From NCBI RefSeq assembly GCF_900163665.1, contig NZ_FUIA01000025.1, positions 124,001-188,000 of the forward strand: a stretch of DNA of 64,000 nucleotides, in the 5' to 3' direction. This stretch comes from Frigoribacterium sp. JB110. GTDB taxonomy: Bacteria > Actinomycetota > Actinomycetes > Actinomycetales > Microbacteriaceae. Below are positions 16,989 to 25,505 of this stretch, piece after piece (within the stretch, counting starts at the first letter, position 1; the number at the start of each line of letters is the position of its first letter). Under the pieces are notes generated by a model. The model searched no databases, had not been told where the DNA came from, and saw only the letters and a list, made by a program, of their open reading frames with translations. Made by a program: the position numbers and the translations under genes.

Positions 16989-17965
16989 GCACAACGAGCG
17001 CGATGACCCGCCGAGGTCTTGCCGCCATCGGAATGGCCGCATCGGTTGGGCTGGCGCTGACGGCCTGCGCGCAGGCTGCAGCATCGGACCGGATCGAGAT
17101 CTCCGGTTCTTCCACAGTGGCACCGATCACCGAGCACGTGTCCAGCACGTCCGATTACGCGGTCTCCGTGACAGCGGAAGGGTCCGAGGACGGGTTCGCC
17201 CGCTTCTGCGCCGGGGAGTCGGCGATCAACAACGCCTCCGAGGCCATCCCTCAGGAATACATGGATGCGTGCGCTTCCGCCGGAATCGAGTTCATCGAGC
17301 TGCCGGTGGCGTGGGACGCTCTCACCGTGGTTGTGCACGCAGACAACGACTTCGCGCGGGACATCACCATGGGCGAACTCGCACAGATCTGGTCACCGGA
17401 CTCGACGGTCGAGACCTGGCAGGATGTGCGCCCGGAGTGGCCGGACGAAGACCTGAATCTCTACGGCCGCCCCGCTGGATCAGGAACGTTTGCCACGTTC
17501 GCCCACGAGATAAACGGGGCGGCGGGGGAGATCCGAGAGGACGTAGAGGCTTCGGACGACATCGCGGAGCTCACCGGCTGGATCGCCGAAGATCCGGATG
17601 GGATGGGCTTCATGGGCATCGGCAACTATCTGGGCAGCGCTGAGACCCGCGACGACCTGACCACCGTGAGCATCGATGGGGTGGCCCCCTCGCTTGAACG
17701 TGCGCAGGACGGTACGTACTCTCTGGCCCGGCCGCTGTTCATCTACGTCTCCACTGCCGCACTGGAATCTGAGGACGTGACCGGTTTCGTGGAGCACTAC
17801 CTGGAGAACGCGCGGGCATCTGCGGCGCTGACCTTCTTCTACGCCCTCGACGGCAATCTCACTGCACTCGTACAGCAGCGATTCACCGACGAGGTGACCG
17901 GCTCGATGTTCGACGGCGACCCGTTTGCCGACCTGGACCTGGCCGAGGCGCTCGCACACCGATAG
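16985..17965 (+). CDS. pstS: PstS-like phosphate-binding lipoprotein
   Basis: 326-aa extracytoplasmic solute-binding protein. The signal peptide has a TRRGLA motif and lipobox LTAC (Cys28). The mature start IEISGSSTVAPITEHV is the classic PstS phosphate-site signature (SGSSTV), followed by GSEDGFARFCAGESAINNASEA and YGRPAGSGTFATF. It resembles the PstS-family proteins SphX/PstS in having both Pi-binding loops. No pstC, pstA or pstB lies nearby; the only transporter in the operon is the Na/Pi symporter. Whether it feeds that carrier or acts as a sensor is unknown. Confidence 0.88.
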   Translation: MSTTSAMTRRGLAAIGMAASVGLALTACAQAAASDRIEISGSSTVAPITEHVSSTSDYAVSVTAEGSEDGFARFCAGESAINNASEAIPQEYMDACASAGIEFIELPVAWDALTVVVHADNDFARDITMGELAQIWSPDSTVETWQDVRPEWPDEDLNLYGRPAGSGTFATFAHEINGAAGEIREDVEASDDIAELTGWIAEDPDGMGFMGIGNYLGSAETRDDLTTVSIDGVAPSLERAQDGTYSLARPLFIYVSTAALESEDVTGFVEHYLENARASAALTFFYALDGNLTALVQQRFTDEVTGSMFDGDPFADLDLAEALAHR

Positions 17966-17986
17966 GCACCTGCCCCGCTCCCGGCA

Positions 17987-18622
17987 TCATTCACCGCCCG
18001 AGCGGAGGATGTCGGTGACCTCGCCGTCATCTACCTGCGTGAAATCGACGTAGTGCATGCCGACGGACATGAAGTCGCGCGGCTCGGTGAGGCAGAAGGT
18101 CTCATCCGCCTCGTCGAAGGCCCCGGATGTCCCGTGCGGGGCCACTGGGACGGCCAGCACGATGCGCTCGGCACCCTGAGCTCGCGCGACTCGGCATGCG
18201 GCTCGTGCGGTGGCGCCGGTCGCGAGGCCGTCGTCGACGACGATCGCCTCGCGACCGACGAGGGTGATACGCGGTCGTCCGTCGCGGAACAGCGCCGTCC
18301 GTCGCTCGACCTCCGCGCGCTCCCGCATCTCTGCGCGGTCCACCTGCTCTGCCGAGATGCCCGCAGCCGTGATCACCTCGCGGTTGAGCACGATCGATCC
18401 GCCCTCGCCGACCGCACCCATCGCGAGTTCTTCGTGCCCTGGCATGCCCAGCTTCCGCACCACGAGCACATCGAACGGCGCGTCGATGAGGCGCGCGACT
18501 TCGTCTGCGACGGGCACCCCGCCTCGCGGCAACCCGAGCACCACCGGATGGACGAACGACCGATCGGAGAGCAGGCCTCCGAGCGCGAGTCCCGCCTCCC
18601 GTCTGTCCAGGAACCTGGTCAT
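17987..18622 (-). CDS. Phosphoribosyltransferase-domain protein
   Basis: 211-aa type I PRTase fold. VLGLPRGGVPVADEVA opens the domain, and EAIVVDDGLATGATARAA is the PRPP-binding loop. The family is the stand-alone predicted phosphoribosyltransferases often found in stress regulons; the acceptor base is unknown. The ATG at 18622 has GGAGG 7 nt upstream; the longer open frame to 18673 lacks this. It is convergent with the PstS gene, 21 bp apart. Confidence 0.85.
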   Translation of the reverse strand: MTRFLDRREAGLALGGLLSDRSFVHPVVLGLPRGGVPVADEVARLIDAPFDVLVVRKLGMPGHEELAMGAVGEGGSIVLNREVITAAGISAEQVDRAEMRERAEVERRTALFRDGRPRITLVGREAIVVDDGLATGATARAACRVARAQGAERIVLAVPVAPHGTSGAFDEADETFCLTEPRDFMSVGMHYVDFTQVDDGEVTDILRSGGE

Positions 18623-18683
18623 CCGGCACCTCCTGCCTCCTTCCGGCGTACCCGGTGGAGGGCCCGACGTCAACCGGTGCCGT

Positions 18684-20081
18684 TCACCCTTCTCGCTTCG
18701 GGCCGAGCCAGACCTGCTGTGCGTTCACGAACTCATGGATGCCGTGCGGGCCGAGCTCGCGCCCGAATCCGGAGCGCTTCACTCCTCCGCTCGGCAGGCG
18801 CGGGTCCGTCTTCACAATGCCGTTGACGGCGACCTGCCCCGCCTCGATCTCAGCCGCCATCGCCGCACCGCGAGCCACGTCACCGGTCCACACGCTGGCC
18901 GCGAGGCCGTACGGTGTGTCGTTGGCGACCGCGACCGCCTGCTCTGCCGAGTCGACCGGGATGACCGCGGCCACGGGGCCGAACGTCTCCTCGACGCACG
19001 CCGTCATGCGCGGCGTCATGTCCGTCAGCAGCGTCACCGGATAGAAGAATCCCTGCCCTTCGGGGATCTCGCCGCCGAAGTGCAGCGTCGCGCCCTGCTC
19101 GATCGATTCGACCACCTGGCGGTGCAGTCCTTCGCGCAGGTCGGCGCGGGCGATCGGCCCGACATCGGTCGTCGCCTCCCGCGGGTCGCCCAGTCGCAGC
19201 GCGGCCAGCCGCTCGGCGTAGAGCGCGACGAACTCGTCGTACACCGCGCGTTCGACGATCACGCGCTTCGCGGCGATGCACGACTGGCCGGCGTTGATCT
19301 TGCGCATCACGGTGATGATGTCGGCCGCATGTTCGAGATCGGCATCCGCCAGAACGATCGCCGGGTCGGAGCCGCCCAGCTCCAGCACCGCCGGCTTGAT
19401 CTGTCGCGCCGCCATCGAGGCCACGGCGCCGCCTGCCTTCTCCGAGCCCGTCAGCGACACCGCCTTGATCCGGTCGTCGCGCAGTGCGCGCTCCACCAGA
19501 TCGTGACCGATCGCGACGTGCTGCAGGATCGCCTCCGGAGCGCCGTGCTCGGCAGCGACCTGCGCCACGACGTCCGCGATCGCCTCCGCACATCCCGGCA
19601 CGTGTCGGTCGTGCTTCATCACGGCGGTGTTGCCCGCCATCAGCGCCGGTGCGATGAACCGGAATGCCAGCCAGAACGGGGCATTCCACGGCAGCACGCC
19701 GAGTACGGGACCGAGGGGGAGATGCTGCACGTAGGAGCGGGTCGCGTCGCTGGGCAGGTCGACCGGCGCGAGGTACTGCTCGGCGTGCTCCGCATAGTGC
19801 TCGGCCGCCCAGCAGGCCTTCTCGACCTCGCCGCGCGCCTCGACGATGGGCTTGCCCATCTCCTCGGTCATCAGCATCGCCAGCCGCTCCACGTCGCGGC
19901 GCATGGCGGCCGCGACGCCGTTGAGCACCTTGGCACGGTCGGCATACGACCAGCGCCGCCACGCGTCGTACGCGTCTTCTGACCGCTGCAGCGCGGCATC
20001 GAGCGCCGTCTCGTCCAGGGTCGGAATCTCGCGCACGACCCGTTCGGTCGTCGGGTCGATCGCGGTGAAGGTCTCCGTCAT
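18684..20081 (-). CDS. doeC: Aldehyde dehydrogenase, probable aspartate-semialdehyde dehydrogenase of ectoine catabolism (DoeC)
   Basis: 465-aa NAD(P)-dependent aldehyde dehydrogenase of the succinate-semialdehyde type. LPWNAPFWLAFRF, the nucleotide-site SLTGSEKAGG, catalytic Glu in LELGGSDP and catalytic Cys in NAGQSCIAAKR are all present. By sequence alone it would be called GabD-like. As last gene of a doeB-doeD-doeA-doeC operon its likely job is oxidising L-aspartate-beta-semialdehyde to aspartate. The ATG overlaps the doeA stop (ATGA). Confidence 0.85.
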   Translation of the reverse strand: MTETFTAIDPTTERVVREIPTLDETALDAALQRSEDAYDAWRRWSYADRAKVLNGVAAAMRRDVERLAMLMTEEMGKPIVEARGEVEKACWAAEHYAEHAEQYLAPVDLPSDATRSYVQHLPLGPVLGVLPWNAPFWLAFRFIAPALMAGNTAVMKHDRHVPGCAEAIADVVAQVAAEHGAPEAILQHVAIGHDLVERALRDDRIKAVSLTGSEKAGGAVASMAARQIKPAVLELGGSDPAIVLADADLEHAADIITVMRKINAGQSCIAAKRVIVERAVYDEFVALYAERLAALRLGDPREATTDVGPIARADLREGLHRQVVESIEQGATLHFGGEIPEGQGFFYPVTLLTDMTPRMTACVEETFGPVAAVIPVDSAEQAVAVANDTPYGLAASVWTGDVARGAAMAAEIEAGQVAVNGIVKTDPRLPSGGVKRSGFGRELGPHGIHEFVNAQQVWLGPKREG

Positions 20082-21286
20082 GATGCTTCCCCTTCCAGCG
20101 CGTGCAGGCCGACGTGCTCGCCCGCATCCTTGACAGTGAAGTCCTCGTCGAGTGTGAAGAACGACTCGCATCCGGTCTCGGTGATCCGGATGGTGTCGGA
20201 GATGCCGACGGTGCGGGTGCCGTCGACGCCCCACATCCACGGGATCACGTGGAAGGTCATGCCTTCGTCGAGCACGGAGTTGCCTCCAGGCATCAGACTG
20301 AGGATGTAGCCCTCGTCCCAGGCGGGCGGGAACGCGATGCCGATCGAGTAGCCCGCACGGGTCACCAGATCGGCCTGGATGTCGTTCTCCGTGATGATGT
20401 TGCGCACGATGGAGTCGGCATCCGAGACTGTGAGGCCTGGCCTGAGCGAGCCCTTGAGCTCGCGCAACGCTGTCTTCATCCGTTCCTGCGCCTGCGCCAT
20501 CGACGGCGTCATATCGTGCAGCAGCACGGTGCGCATCATCGCCGTGTGATAGCGCCGGAAGCACCCGCCGACCTCGAGGAACACCGCATCACCTGACTGC
20601 AGCTGGCGGCCCTCCCACGTCGCATGCCCGATCATGGTGCGCGGGCCGCTGGTCACATACGGCATCACGGCTGGATACTCGCCGCCCGCTGTGAACATGC
20701 CGCGGGAGATCTCGGCGGCGACGTCGTTCTCCGTCGCACCGACTTCCGCCGCGGCGATTCCCGCGCTCATCCCCGCCTCGGTCGCTCTGGCCGCCTTGCG
20801 CATGATGTCGATCTCGGCGGCGGACTTGCGCACGCGCCCCTCCTCGACGATGCCGAAGCAGTCCATCAGCTGCCCCGTCCGGTACGAGGTGTGGATGCGG
20901 TCCTGGAAGTAGGCGGGGAAGAAATAGCTGTTGCGCTCGTAGCCGACGTGTTTGCCGGTCAGCCCGAATTCCCGCATCGCCGCGACCAGCTGCTGGATCG
21001 CGTCACCGGTGTCGGGGTAGGGGCGCGTCAGCTCCACCCACGTGCGTTCGATGACGTTCGACTCCTCCATCTGTCGAGTGATCATGAACGGTTCGGCTTC
21101 GAGCGGCACCACGAGAGCCTGGAAGAACGAGTACCCCGTCGTCTGGTAGTCGGTGAGGTACATCAGGTTCTCGGGGTCGGTGATGATCACCGCATCGAGC
21201 AGGCGCCGCTGCATCCGGTGCCGCAGCTCTTCGATGCGGCGCTGATACTCCTCCGGCGGGAACGTCATGTCGTCGCGCATGCGCAT
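20078..21286 (-). CDS. doeA: Ectoine hydrolase (M24/creatinase fold)
   Basis: 402-aa pita-bread protein: a creatinase-type N-terminal domain (DAVIITDPENLMYLTDYQTTGYS) and a C-terminal M24 domain. The metal ligands of true M24 peptidases are changed: where aminopeptidases have D-x-G...D-x-T-R this protein has FLEVGGCFRRYHTAMMRTV. This fits a metal-independent creatinase-like hydrolase such as DoeA/EutD, which opens the ectoine ring to N-acetyl-diaminobutyrate. ATG 21286 is chosen: AGGAGG lies 8 nt upstream and the transaminase stop is 1 nt away. The neighbouring deacetylase, transaminase and dehydrogenase support the call. Confidence 0.83.
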   Translation of the reverse strand: MRMRDDMTFPPEEYQRRIEELRHRMQRRLLDAVIITDPENLMYLTDYQTTGYSFFQALVVPLEAEPFMITRQMEESNVIERTWVELTRPYPDTGDAIQQLVAAMREFGLTGKHVGYERNSYFFPAYFQDRIHTSYRTGQLMDCFGIVEEGRVRKSAAEIDIMRKAARATEAGMSAGIAAAEVGATENDVAAEISRGMFTAGGEYPAVMPYVTSGPRTMIGHATWEGRQLQSGDAVFLEVGGCFRRYHTAMMRTVLLHDMTPSMAQAQERMKTALRELKGSLRPGLTVSDADSIVRNIITENDIQADLVTRAGYSIGIAFPPAWDEGYILSLMPGGNSVLDEGMTFHVIPWMWGVDGTRTVGISDTIRITETGCESFFTLDEDFTVKDAGEHVGLHALEGEAS

Positions 21287-21287
21287 C

Positions 21288-22553
21288 TCACGCACCTCCT
21301 TCGCTTGCGGCCGTGATGGCGGCGTCGAGAATCTCGAGGCCCTCGGTCAGGTCCTCCTCGGGGATCGTCAGCGGCGGGATCAGCTTGATCACGCGCCCCC
21401 CGGAGCCGCACGGCCCGATCAGCAGGCCGTTCGCGAACGCCTCGGCCTGTGCTCTGGCGGCGACCGCGCCGTCGACGACGTCGAGCCCCTGCATCATGCC
21501 CTTGCCTCGCACCTGCCATCCGAGATCCGGATGCCGCGCTGCGATCGCGTCGAGCCGCTCGGCCATGACGGCACCCTTGGCGTCGACCTCGGTCATCAGG
21601 ACGTCGTCGGTGAAGTAGTCCAATGCAACGGTGCCGGCCACGAACGACAGGCCCTGCCCCCTGAACGTGCCGGTGTGCGCGCCCGGCGCCCAATGCGCAT
21701 CCACCTCCGGCTTGTTGAGGTTCATCGCGATGGGCGTGCCGAAGCCGCCGAGGCCCTTCGCCAGCGTGACGATGTCCGGATCGAGGCCCATCCCGTCGAA
21801 GCTGAAGTAGGAGCCCGTACGGCCGCACGCCGCCTGGATGTCGTCGATGATGAACAGCGCGCCGGTCTCGCGGGCGAGCCGCTGCACCTCCTGCAGCCAC
21901 TCGGCGCTGTGCACCCAGACACCGCCCTCGGCCTGGACCGACTCGACCAGGAACGCCGCAGGCGGTCGCAGCCCGGATGACGGGTCGGCCAGGGCGGCAC
22001 GGTAGGCCTCGAGACCTTCGAAGCCGCCACCGGAGGCGAACTCGTTGGGCAGTCGCACCACGTGATCGAGCGGAACACCCGCCCACTTGCGGAACGCCTC
22101 GTTGGCGGTCGCGGCGAGCGACCCGAGCGTCATTCCGTGGAATCCGTGCGAGAACGCCACAACGTCGAGCCTGCCGGTGGCGAGCCGAGCGAGCTTGAGA
22201 GCGGCCTCCACGGCGTTGGTGCCGGTCGGCCCCATGAACTGCATCTTGTGGTCCATGCCGCGCGGAGCCAGGATCACGTCGTGGAACTTCTGCACGAAGT
22301 CGCGCTTGGTCGTGGTGTAGGTGTCGAGGCTGTGGGCGACTCCGTCGGAGGAGATGAAGTCGATCATCGCCTGCTTCATCTTCGGATCGTTGTGCCCGAA
22401 GTTGAGGACGCCTGCGCCCGCGAAGAAGTCGATGTAGCTGGTGCCGTCCTCAGCGACCTGGCGCGCATTGGACGCATGTGAGAAAACGGTCGGATAGGCG
22501 CGGCAGTAACCGCGGATGTCGGACTCCCACTGCTCGAACGGACTCATGTCCAT
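21288..22553 (-). CDS. doeD: Diaminobutyrate aminotransferase (EctB/DoeD type)
   Basis: 421-aa class III PLP transaminase with strong similarity to EctB: MSPFEQWESDIRGYCRAYP, YIDFFAGAGVLNFGHNDP, GPTGTNAVEAALKLARLATG and HGFHGMTLGSL. FIIDDIQAACGRTG holds the PLP-contacting Asp, and the Schiff-base Lys is in TLAKGLGGFG. EctB normally makes diaminobutyrate for ectoine synthesis, but ectA, ectC and ectD are absent and catabolic genes flank it on both sides. It therefore probably runs as DoeD, diaminobutyrate to aspartate semialdehyde. The ATG follows AAGGAG by 7 nt. Confidence 0.85.
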   Translation of the reverse strand: MDMSPFEQWESDIRGYCRAYPTVFSHASNARQVAEDGTSYIDFFAGAGVLNFGHNDPKMKQAMIDFISSDGVAHSLDTYTTTKRDFVQKFHDVILAPRGMDHKMQFMGPTGTNAVEAALKLARLATGRLDVVAFSHGFHGMTLGSLAATANEAFRKWAGVPLDHVVRLPNEFASGGGFEGLEAYRAALADPSSGLRPPAAFLVESVQAEGGVWVHSAEWLQEVQRLARETGALFIIDDIQAACGRTGSYFSFDGMGLDPDIVTLAKGLGGFGTPIAMNLNKPEVDAHWAPGAHTGTFRGQGLSFVAGTVALDYFTDDVLMTEVDAKGAVMAERLDAIAARHPDLGWQVRGKGMMQGLDVVDGAVAARAQAEAFANGLLIGPCGSGGRVIKLIPPLTIPEEDLTEGLEILDAAITAASEGGA

Positions 22554-22587
22554 GATCGGACTCCTTCCAGGTCGATCTAGATCTCTC

Positions 22588-23817
22588 TCACCTCTTGCTG
22601 TTTCCTACCGCCCCGGGCCTGGCTGGCACGGGGAGCTGCGGGGCGCCTGCCAGGCGCGCGTATGCGCCGACGACCGGCGCGATCAGGGCATCGTCGAAGT
22701 CGTAGTGCGGGCTGTGGCACGAGTGCGGCGACCCTGAACCGACCAGCGCGAACGCACCGGGCACCTCGTCGAGGTAGTAGCTGAAGTCCTCCGACGCCAT
22801 CACCGGAATCGGCACGTCGGAGGTGTGGTCTTCTGCGCTGAAGGTCGCGGCCAGTTCGGGGGCCAGAGCTGTGCGCAGCTCGGCGGCGGGCTCCGGATGA
22901 TTGACCGTGGCGCCGTAGCGGTTGGTCGTCTCCGTCGCGGCCGTGACCCCGTGAGCGCGCGCCGTGGCGTCGGCGATCTCGACGATGAGTGCGAACACCT
23001 CGTCGCGCACGGCGATGCTCGGCACACGGATGCTGCCGCTGAGCCTGGCGGTCGCCGGTGTGACGGTGGGGCTGCTGGGGGCGTCTATCGAGGTCACCGC
23101 GACGACTGCGGCCGTCTGCGGCGCGAGGCGGCGGGCCACGATCTGCTGCAGCGCGACGGCGATCGCCGCGGCCGCGAGCACGGGGTCGCGGGTGGCCTCC
23201 GGCTGGCTGGCGTGCCCGCCGATGCCGGCGACCTCGATCGTGAAGGTGCCGTTGGCCGCCATCACCGGGCCATCCGGGCATGCCATCCGACCGCGGCCGA
23301 GCGCCGGCCAGTTGTGCCAGCCGAAGATCACGTCGACGCCGTCGAGCGCCCCGTCGTCGATCATCGCCTTGGCACCGTGACCGCCCTCCTCGGCCGGCTG
23401 GAAGAGCAGACTCACGGGGCCGGGGAGGGCGTCCTCGTGCGCGGCCAGCCAGCGCGCCGTCGCGGCGAGCACGGCCGTGTGACCGTCGTGACCGCAGGCG
23501 TGCATCGCGCCCTCGCGGCGCGATGCCCATTCGACGCCGGAATCCTCATCGATCGGCATGGCGTCGATGTCGCCGCGCAGCGCCACGTGACGGCCAGGGG
23601 CATCCGGGGCCAGCACCGCCACGGTGCCCGTGCCGGCACACGTGCGCCAGGTCACACCGATCGCGTCGAGCTCCGCGCGGATGCGGGCGGCGGTGTCGTG
23701 CTCGGCCCAGCCGATCTCCGGGGACCGGTGGAGGTCATGGCGCAGTACGGTCGCAGAGTTGAGGAGCTCCTGCAAGGCATCCGACTGGTCGACGCCGCTG
23801 AACCGAACTGATGGCAA
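22588..23817 (-). CDS. doeB: M20-family deacetylase, probable N-acetyl-diaminobutyrate deacetylase (DoeB)
   Basis: 409-aa M20D amidohydrolase. Metal-site motifs are intact: MHACGHDGHTAVL, LLFQPAEEGGHGAKAMI (catalytic Glu-Glu) and the C-terminal ASEDFSYYL. By sequence alone it would be an N-acyl-amino-acid or hippurate-type hydrolase. Heading the ectoine operon, it most likely removes acetate from the N-acetyl-diaminobutyrate made by DoeA. The start is TTG 23817 with a GGGGGCGAG stretch just upstream; a GTG 9 nt further in is possible. Confidence 0.8.
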   Translation of the reverse strand: MPSVRFSGVDQSDALQELLNSATVLRHDLHRSPEIGWAEHDTAARIRAELDAIGVTWRTCAGTGTVAVLAPDAPGRHVALRGDIDAMPIDEDSGVEWASRREGAMHACGHDGHTAVLAATARWLAAHEDALPGPVSLLFQPAEEGGHGAKAMIDDGALDGVDVIFGWHNWPALGRGRMACPDGPVMAANGTFTIEVAGIGGHASQPEATRDPVLAAAAIAVALQQIVARRLAPQTAAVVAVTSIDAPSSPTVTPATARLSGSIRVPSIAVRDEVFALIVEIADATARAHGVTAATETTNRYGATVNHPEPAAELRTALAPELAATFSAEDHTSDVPIPVMASEDFSYYLDEVPGAFALVGSGSPHSCHSPHYDFDDALIAPVVGAYARLAGAPQLPVPARPGAVGNSKR

Positions 23818-23996
23818 CTCGCCCCCTTCGCCTGATCCGCGACCGAATCTGCACGGTCACCTTGATGTCGACCGTAGACCCCAGACGGTGGGTTTGTCAG
23901 CAGGAAATCGAAGAAGATACCCCCGCGTGACCGACACGAAACACCGCGGACCGAACCGTGCACGGCCAGCGATGAGCGCGCACACCAGCAAGACGA

Positions 23997-24030
23997 GGCC
24001 CCCGGAGCATCAGAAGAGCTTCCGGGAGCC
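23997..24030 (-). terminator. Terminator-like hairpin after the fasciclin gene
   Basis: GGCCCCCGGA (23997-24006) and TCCGGGAGCC (24021-24030) form a 10-bp stem with one mismatch and a 14-nt loop, 31 nt beyond the fasciclin stop. There is no T-run, so it may act as a rho-assisted or processing hairpin. The rest of 23818-24060 shows no gene. Confidence 0.5.
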
Positions 24031-24060
24031 TCGCAGCACCGTCGATGGCGATCACCGTGG

Positions 24061-24741
24061 TTACATCGGCATCAGGACGGAATCGATGAGATAGACGGTT
24101 GCGTTGGCCGTCTGGACGCCTCCGCAGACCACGTTCGCATCGTTGACCGTGATCTCATCGCCGGAGCCCATCACCTCGAGGTCGGAGCCTTCCACGGTGG
24201 TGTGGGTGCCCTCGATCTCGCTCGGTGCGATCTGGCCTGGCACGACGTGGTAGGTCAGGATCGACGAGAGCATGTCCGCGTCGGTGCTGAGCGTGTCCAG
24301 TGTCGCCTGGTCGATCTCGGCGAACGCATCGTCGACGGGAGCGAACACGGTGAACTCGTCGCCGTTGAGAGTGTCGACGAGATCGACATCCGGGTTCAGC
24401 TCGCCGGAGACGGCCGAGACGAGAGTCGTCAGCATCGGATTGTTGGACGCGGCGACGGCGACGGGGTCCTCCGACATTCCCTGGATCGAACCGGCACCGT
24501 CCGGAACGGCATCGGCGTAGGCGGTGCATCCGGGGCCGACGAGATCAGCGGCGGGGTCAGCCATGTCGTCGGTCTCCTCGTTCATCCCCTCGTCGGTGCT
24601 CTCCTCGGGAGCAGTCTCCTCGGTGGTGGGGGAGTTCGTCTCCTCGTCGTCAGTCGCATCGGTGCTGCAGCCGGTCAGACCGGCGACGGCGACCAGCGAC
24701 AGTACGGCTGCGGCGGTGAAAGCAGACTTCTTGGTGATCAT
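24061..24741 (-). CDS. Fasciclin-domain lipoprotein (MPT70/MPT83-like)
   Basis: 226-aa secreted lipoprotein: lipobox LTGC (Cys25), an acidic Thr/Glu/Asp linker (about residues 26-65) and one FAS1 domain ([39 protein letters not shown], ending in an [14 protein letters not shown] motif). FAS1 domains mediate adhesion. The ATG at 24741 has GGAGA 6 nt upstream. It is divergent from sigK-rskA, as mpt70/mpt83 are linked to sigK-rskA in mycobacteria, and a SigK-type promoter lies about 60 nt upstream of the start. It is therefore very likely a SigK target. Confidence 0.88.
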   Translation of the reverse strand: MITKKSAFTAAAVLSLVAVAGLTGCSTDATDDEETNSPTTEETAPEESTDEGMNEETDDMADPAADLVGPGCTAYADAVPDGAGSIQGMSEDPVAVAASNNPMLTTLVSAVSGELNPDVDLVDTLNGDEFTVFAPVDDAFAEIDQATLDTLSTDADMLSSILTYHVVPGQIAPSEIEGTHTTVEGSDLEVMGSGDEITVNDANVVCGGVQTANATVYLIDSVLMPM

Positions 24742-24801
24742 TTCGTTCTCCTTGTGATCGGACGCCCGCTCGAGGCGAGACATCTTCGGGCCTTCACTGG
24801 G

Positions 24802-24829
24802 TATTCGAACTGCACGCCAGATCGGATGG
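24802..24829 (-). promoter_or_regulatory. SigK-type promoter of the fasciclin gene
   Basis: On the minus strand CCATCC (24829-24824) and CGAATA (24807-24802) are separated by 16 nt. This matches, as I remember it, the SigK promoter consensus described in mycobacteria (CCATCC, 16-17 nt, CGAAT). Transcription would start about 55 nt before the fasciclin ATG. Confidence 0.65.
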
Positions 24830-24902
24830 GAACTCGTTCTCAGCGCTGCCGACGCGCCCGTGCAGAGGGCCGAGGCGGAGTCGGAACGTGCGCACGTGAG
24901 GC

Positions 24903-25505
24903 ATGCTTGTGTGCATGGTGATCGACGGCATCGAGATGGAGGAGCACTCCGGCGACCCCGGTGACTCCATCGCAGAATTGCTGCTCCGGATCGCTGAGCG
25001 CGATCAGGCGGCGTTCGCGGGCCTCTACGACGCACTCTCGTCACGCATGTTCGGACTCATCCTGCGCGTCCTCGTCGATCGTGCGCAGAGCGAGGAGGTT
25101 CTGCAGGAGGTCTTCCTGGAGATCTGGCAATCCGCCTCGCAGTACTCTCCGAATAAGGGGCAGGGCAGGACGTGGGTGCTCACGATGACGCACCGTCGTG
25201 CTGTGGATCGCGTGAGATCGGCGCAGGCCAGCGTCGAGCGCGATGTGCGGATCGGCATTCGCAACGTGGGGGTGGAGTTCGACGGCGTCGCGGAGGACGT
25301 CGAACTTCGTTGGGAGGGACGACGTGTGGTGCATGCCCTTCAGCAGCTTCCGGAGAAGCAGAAGGAGGCGTTGACGTTGGCATACTACGGCGGGTACTCC
25401 CAACGCGAGATTTCGGCGCTGACGGGAACCCCGATCGGCACGGTGAAGACGAGAATGCGTGACGGGTTGTCACGACTGAGGTCGAAGATGGGGGTAATGG
25501 CATGA
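24903..25505 (+). CDS. sigK: ECF RNA polymerase sigma factor SigK
   Basis: 200-aa group IV sigma factor: Sigma2 ([58 protein letters not shown]) and Sigma4 ([44 protein letters not shown]). Its nearest described relative is SigK of mycobacteria, supported by the following RskA-type anti-sigma gene (ATGA overlap) and the divergent fasciclin gene. The start is uncertain: ATG 24903, GTG 24909 (7 nt after GTGAGG) and ATG 24915 are all in frame. Confidence 0.9.
   Translation: MLVCMVIDGIEMEEHSGDPGDSIAELLLRIAERDQAAFAGLYDALSSRMFGLILRVLVDRAQSEEVLQEVFLEIWQSASQYSPNKGQGRTWVLTMTHRRAVDRVRSAQASVERDVRIGIRNVGVEFDGVAEDVELRWEGRRVVHALQQLPEKQKEALTLAYYGGYSQREISALTGTPIGTVKTRMRDGLSRLRSKMGVMA

Noticed and set aside
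18210..19982. 590-codon open frame on the plus strand
   Set aside because: Antisense to the aldehyde dehydrogenase and phosphoribosyltransferase; the translation is Arg/His-rich and shows no domain.
21288..22553. Ectoine biosynthesis (ectB) cluster
   Set aside because: The gene is EctB-like, but ectA and ectC are absent and all three neighbours are catabolic enzymes.
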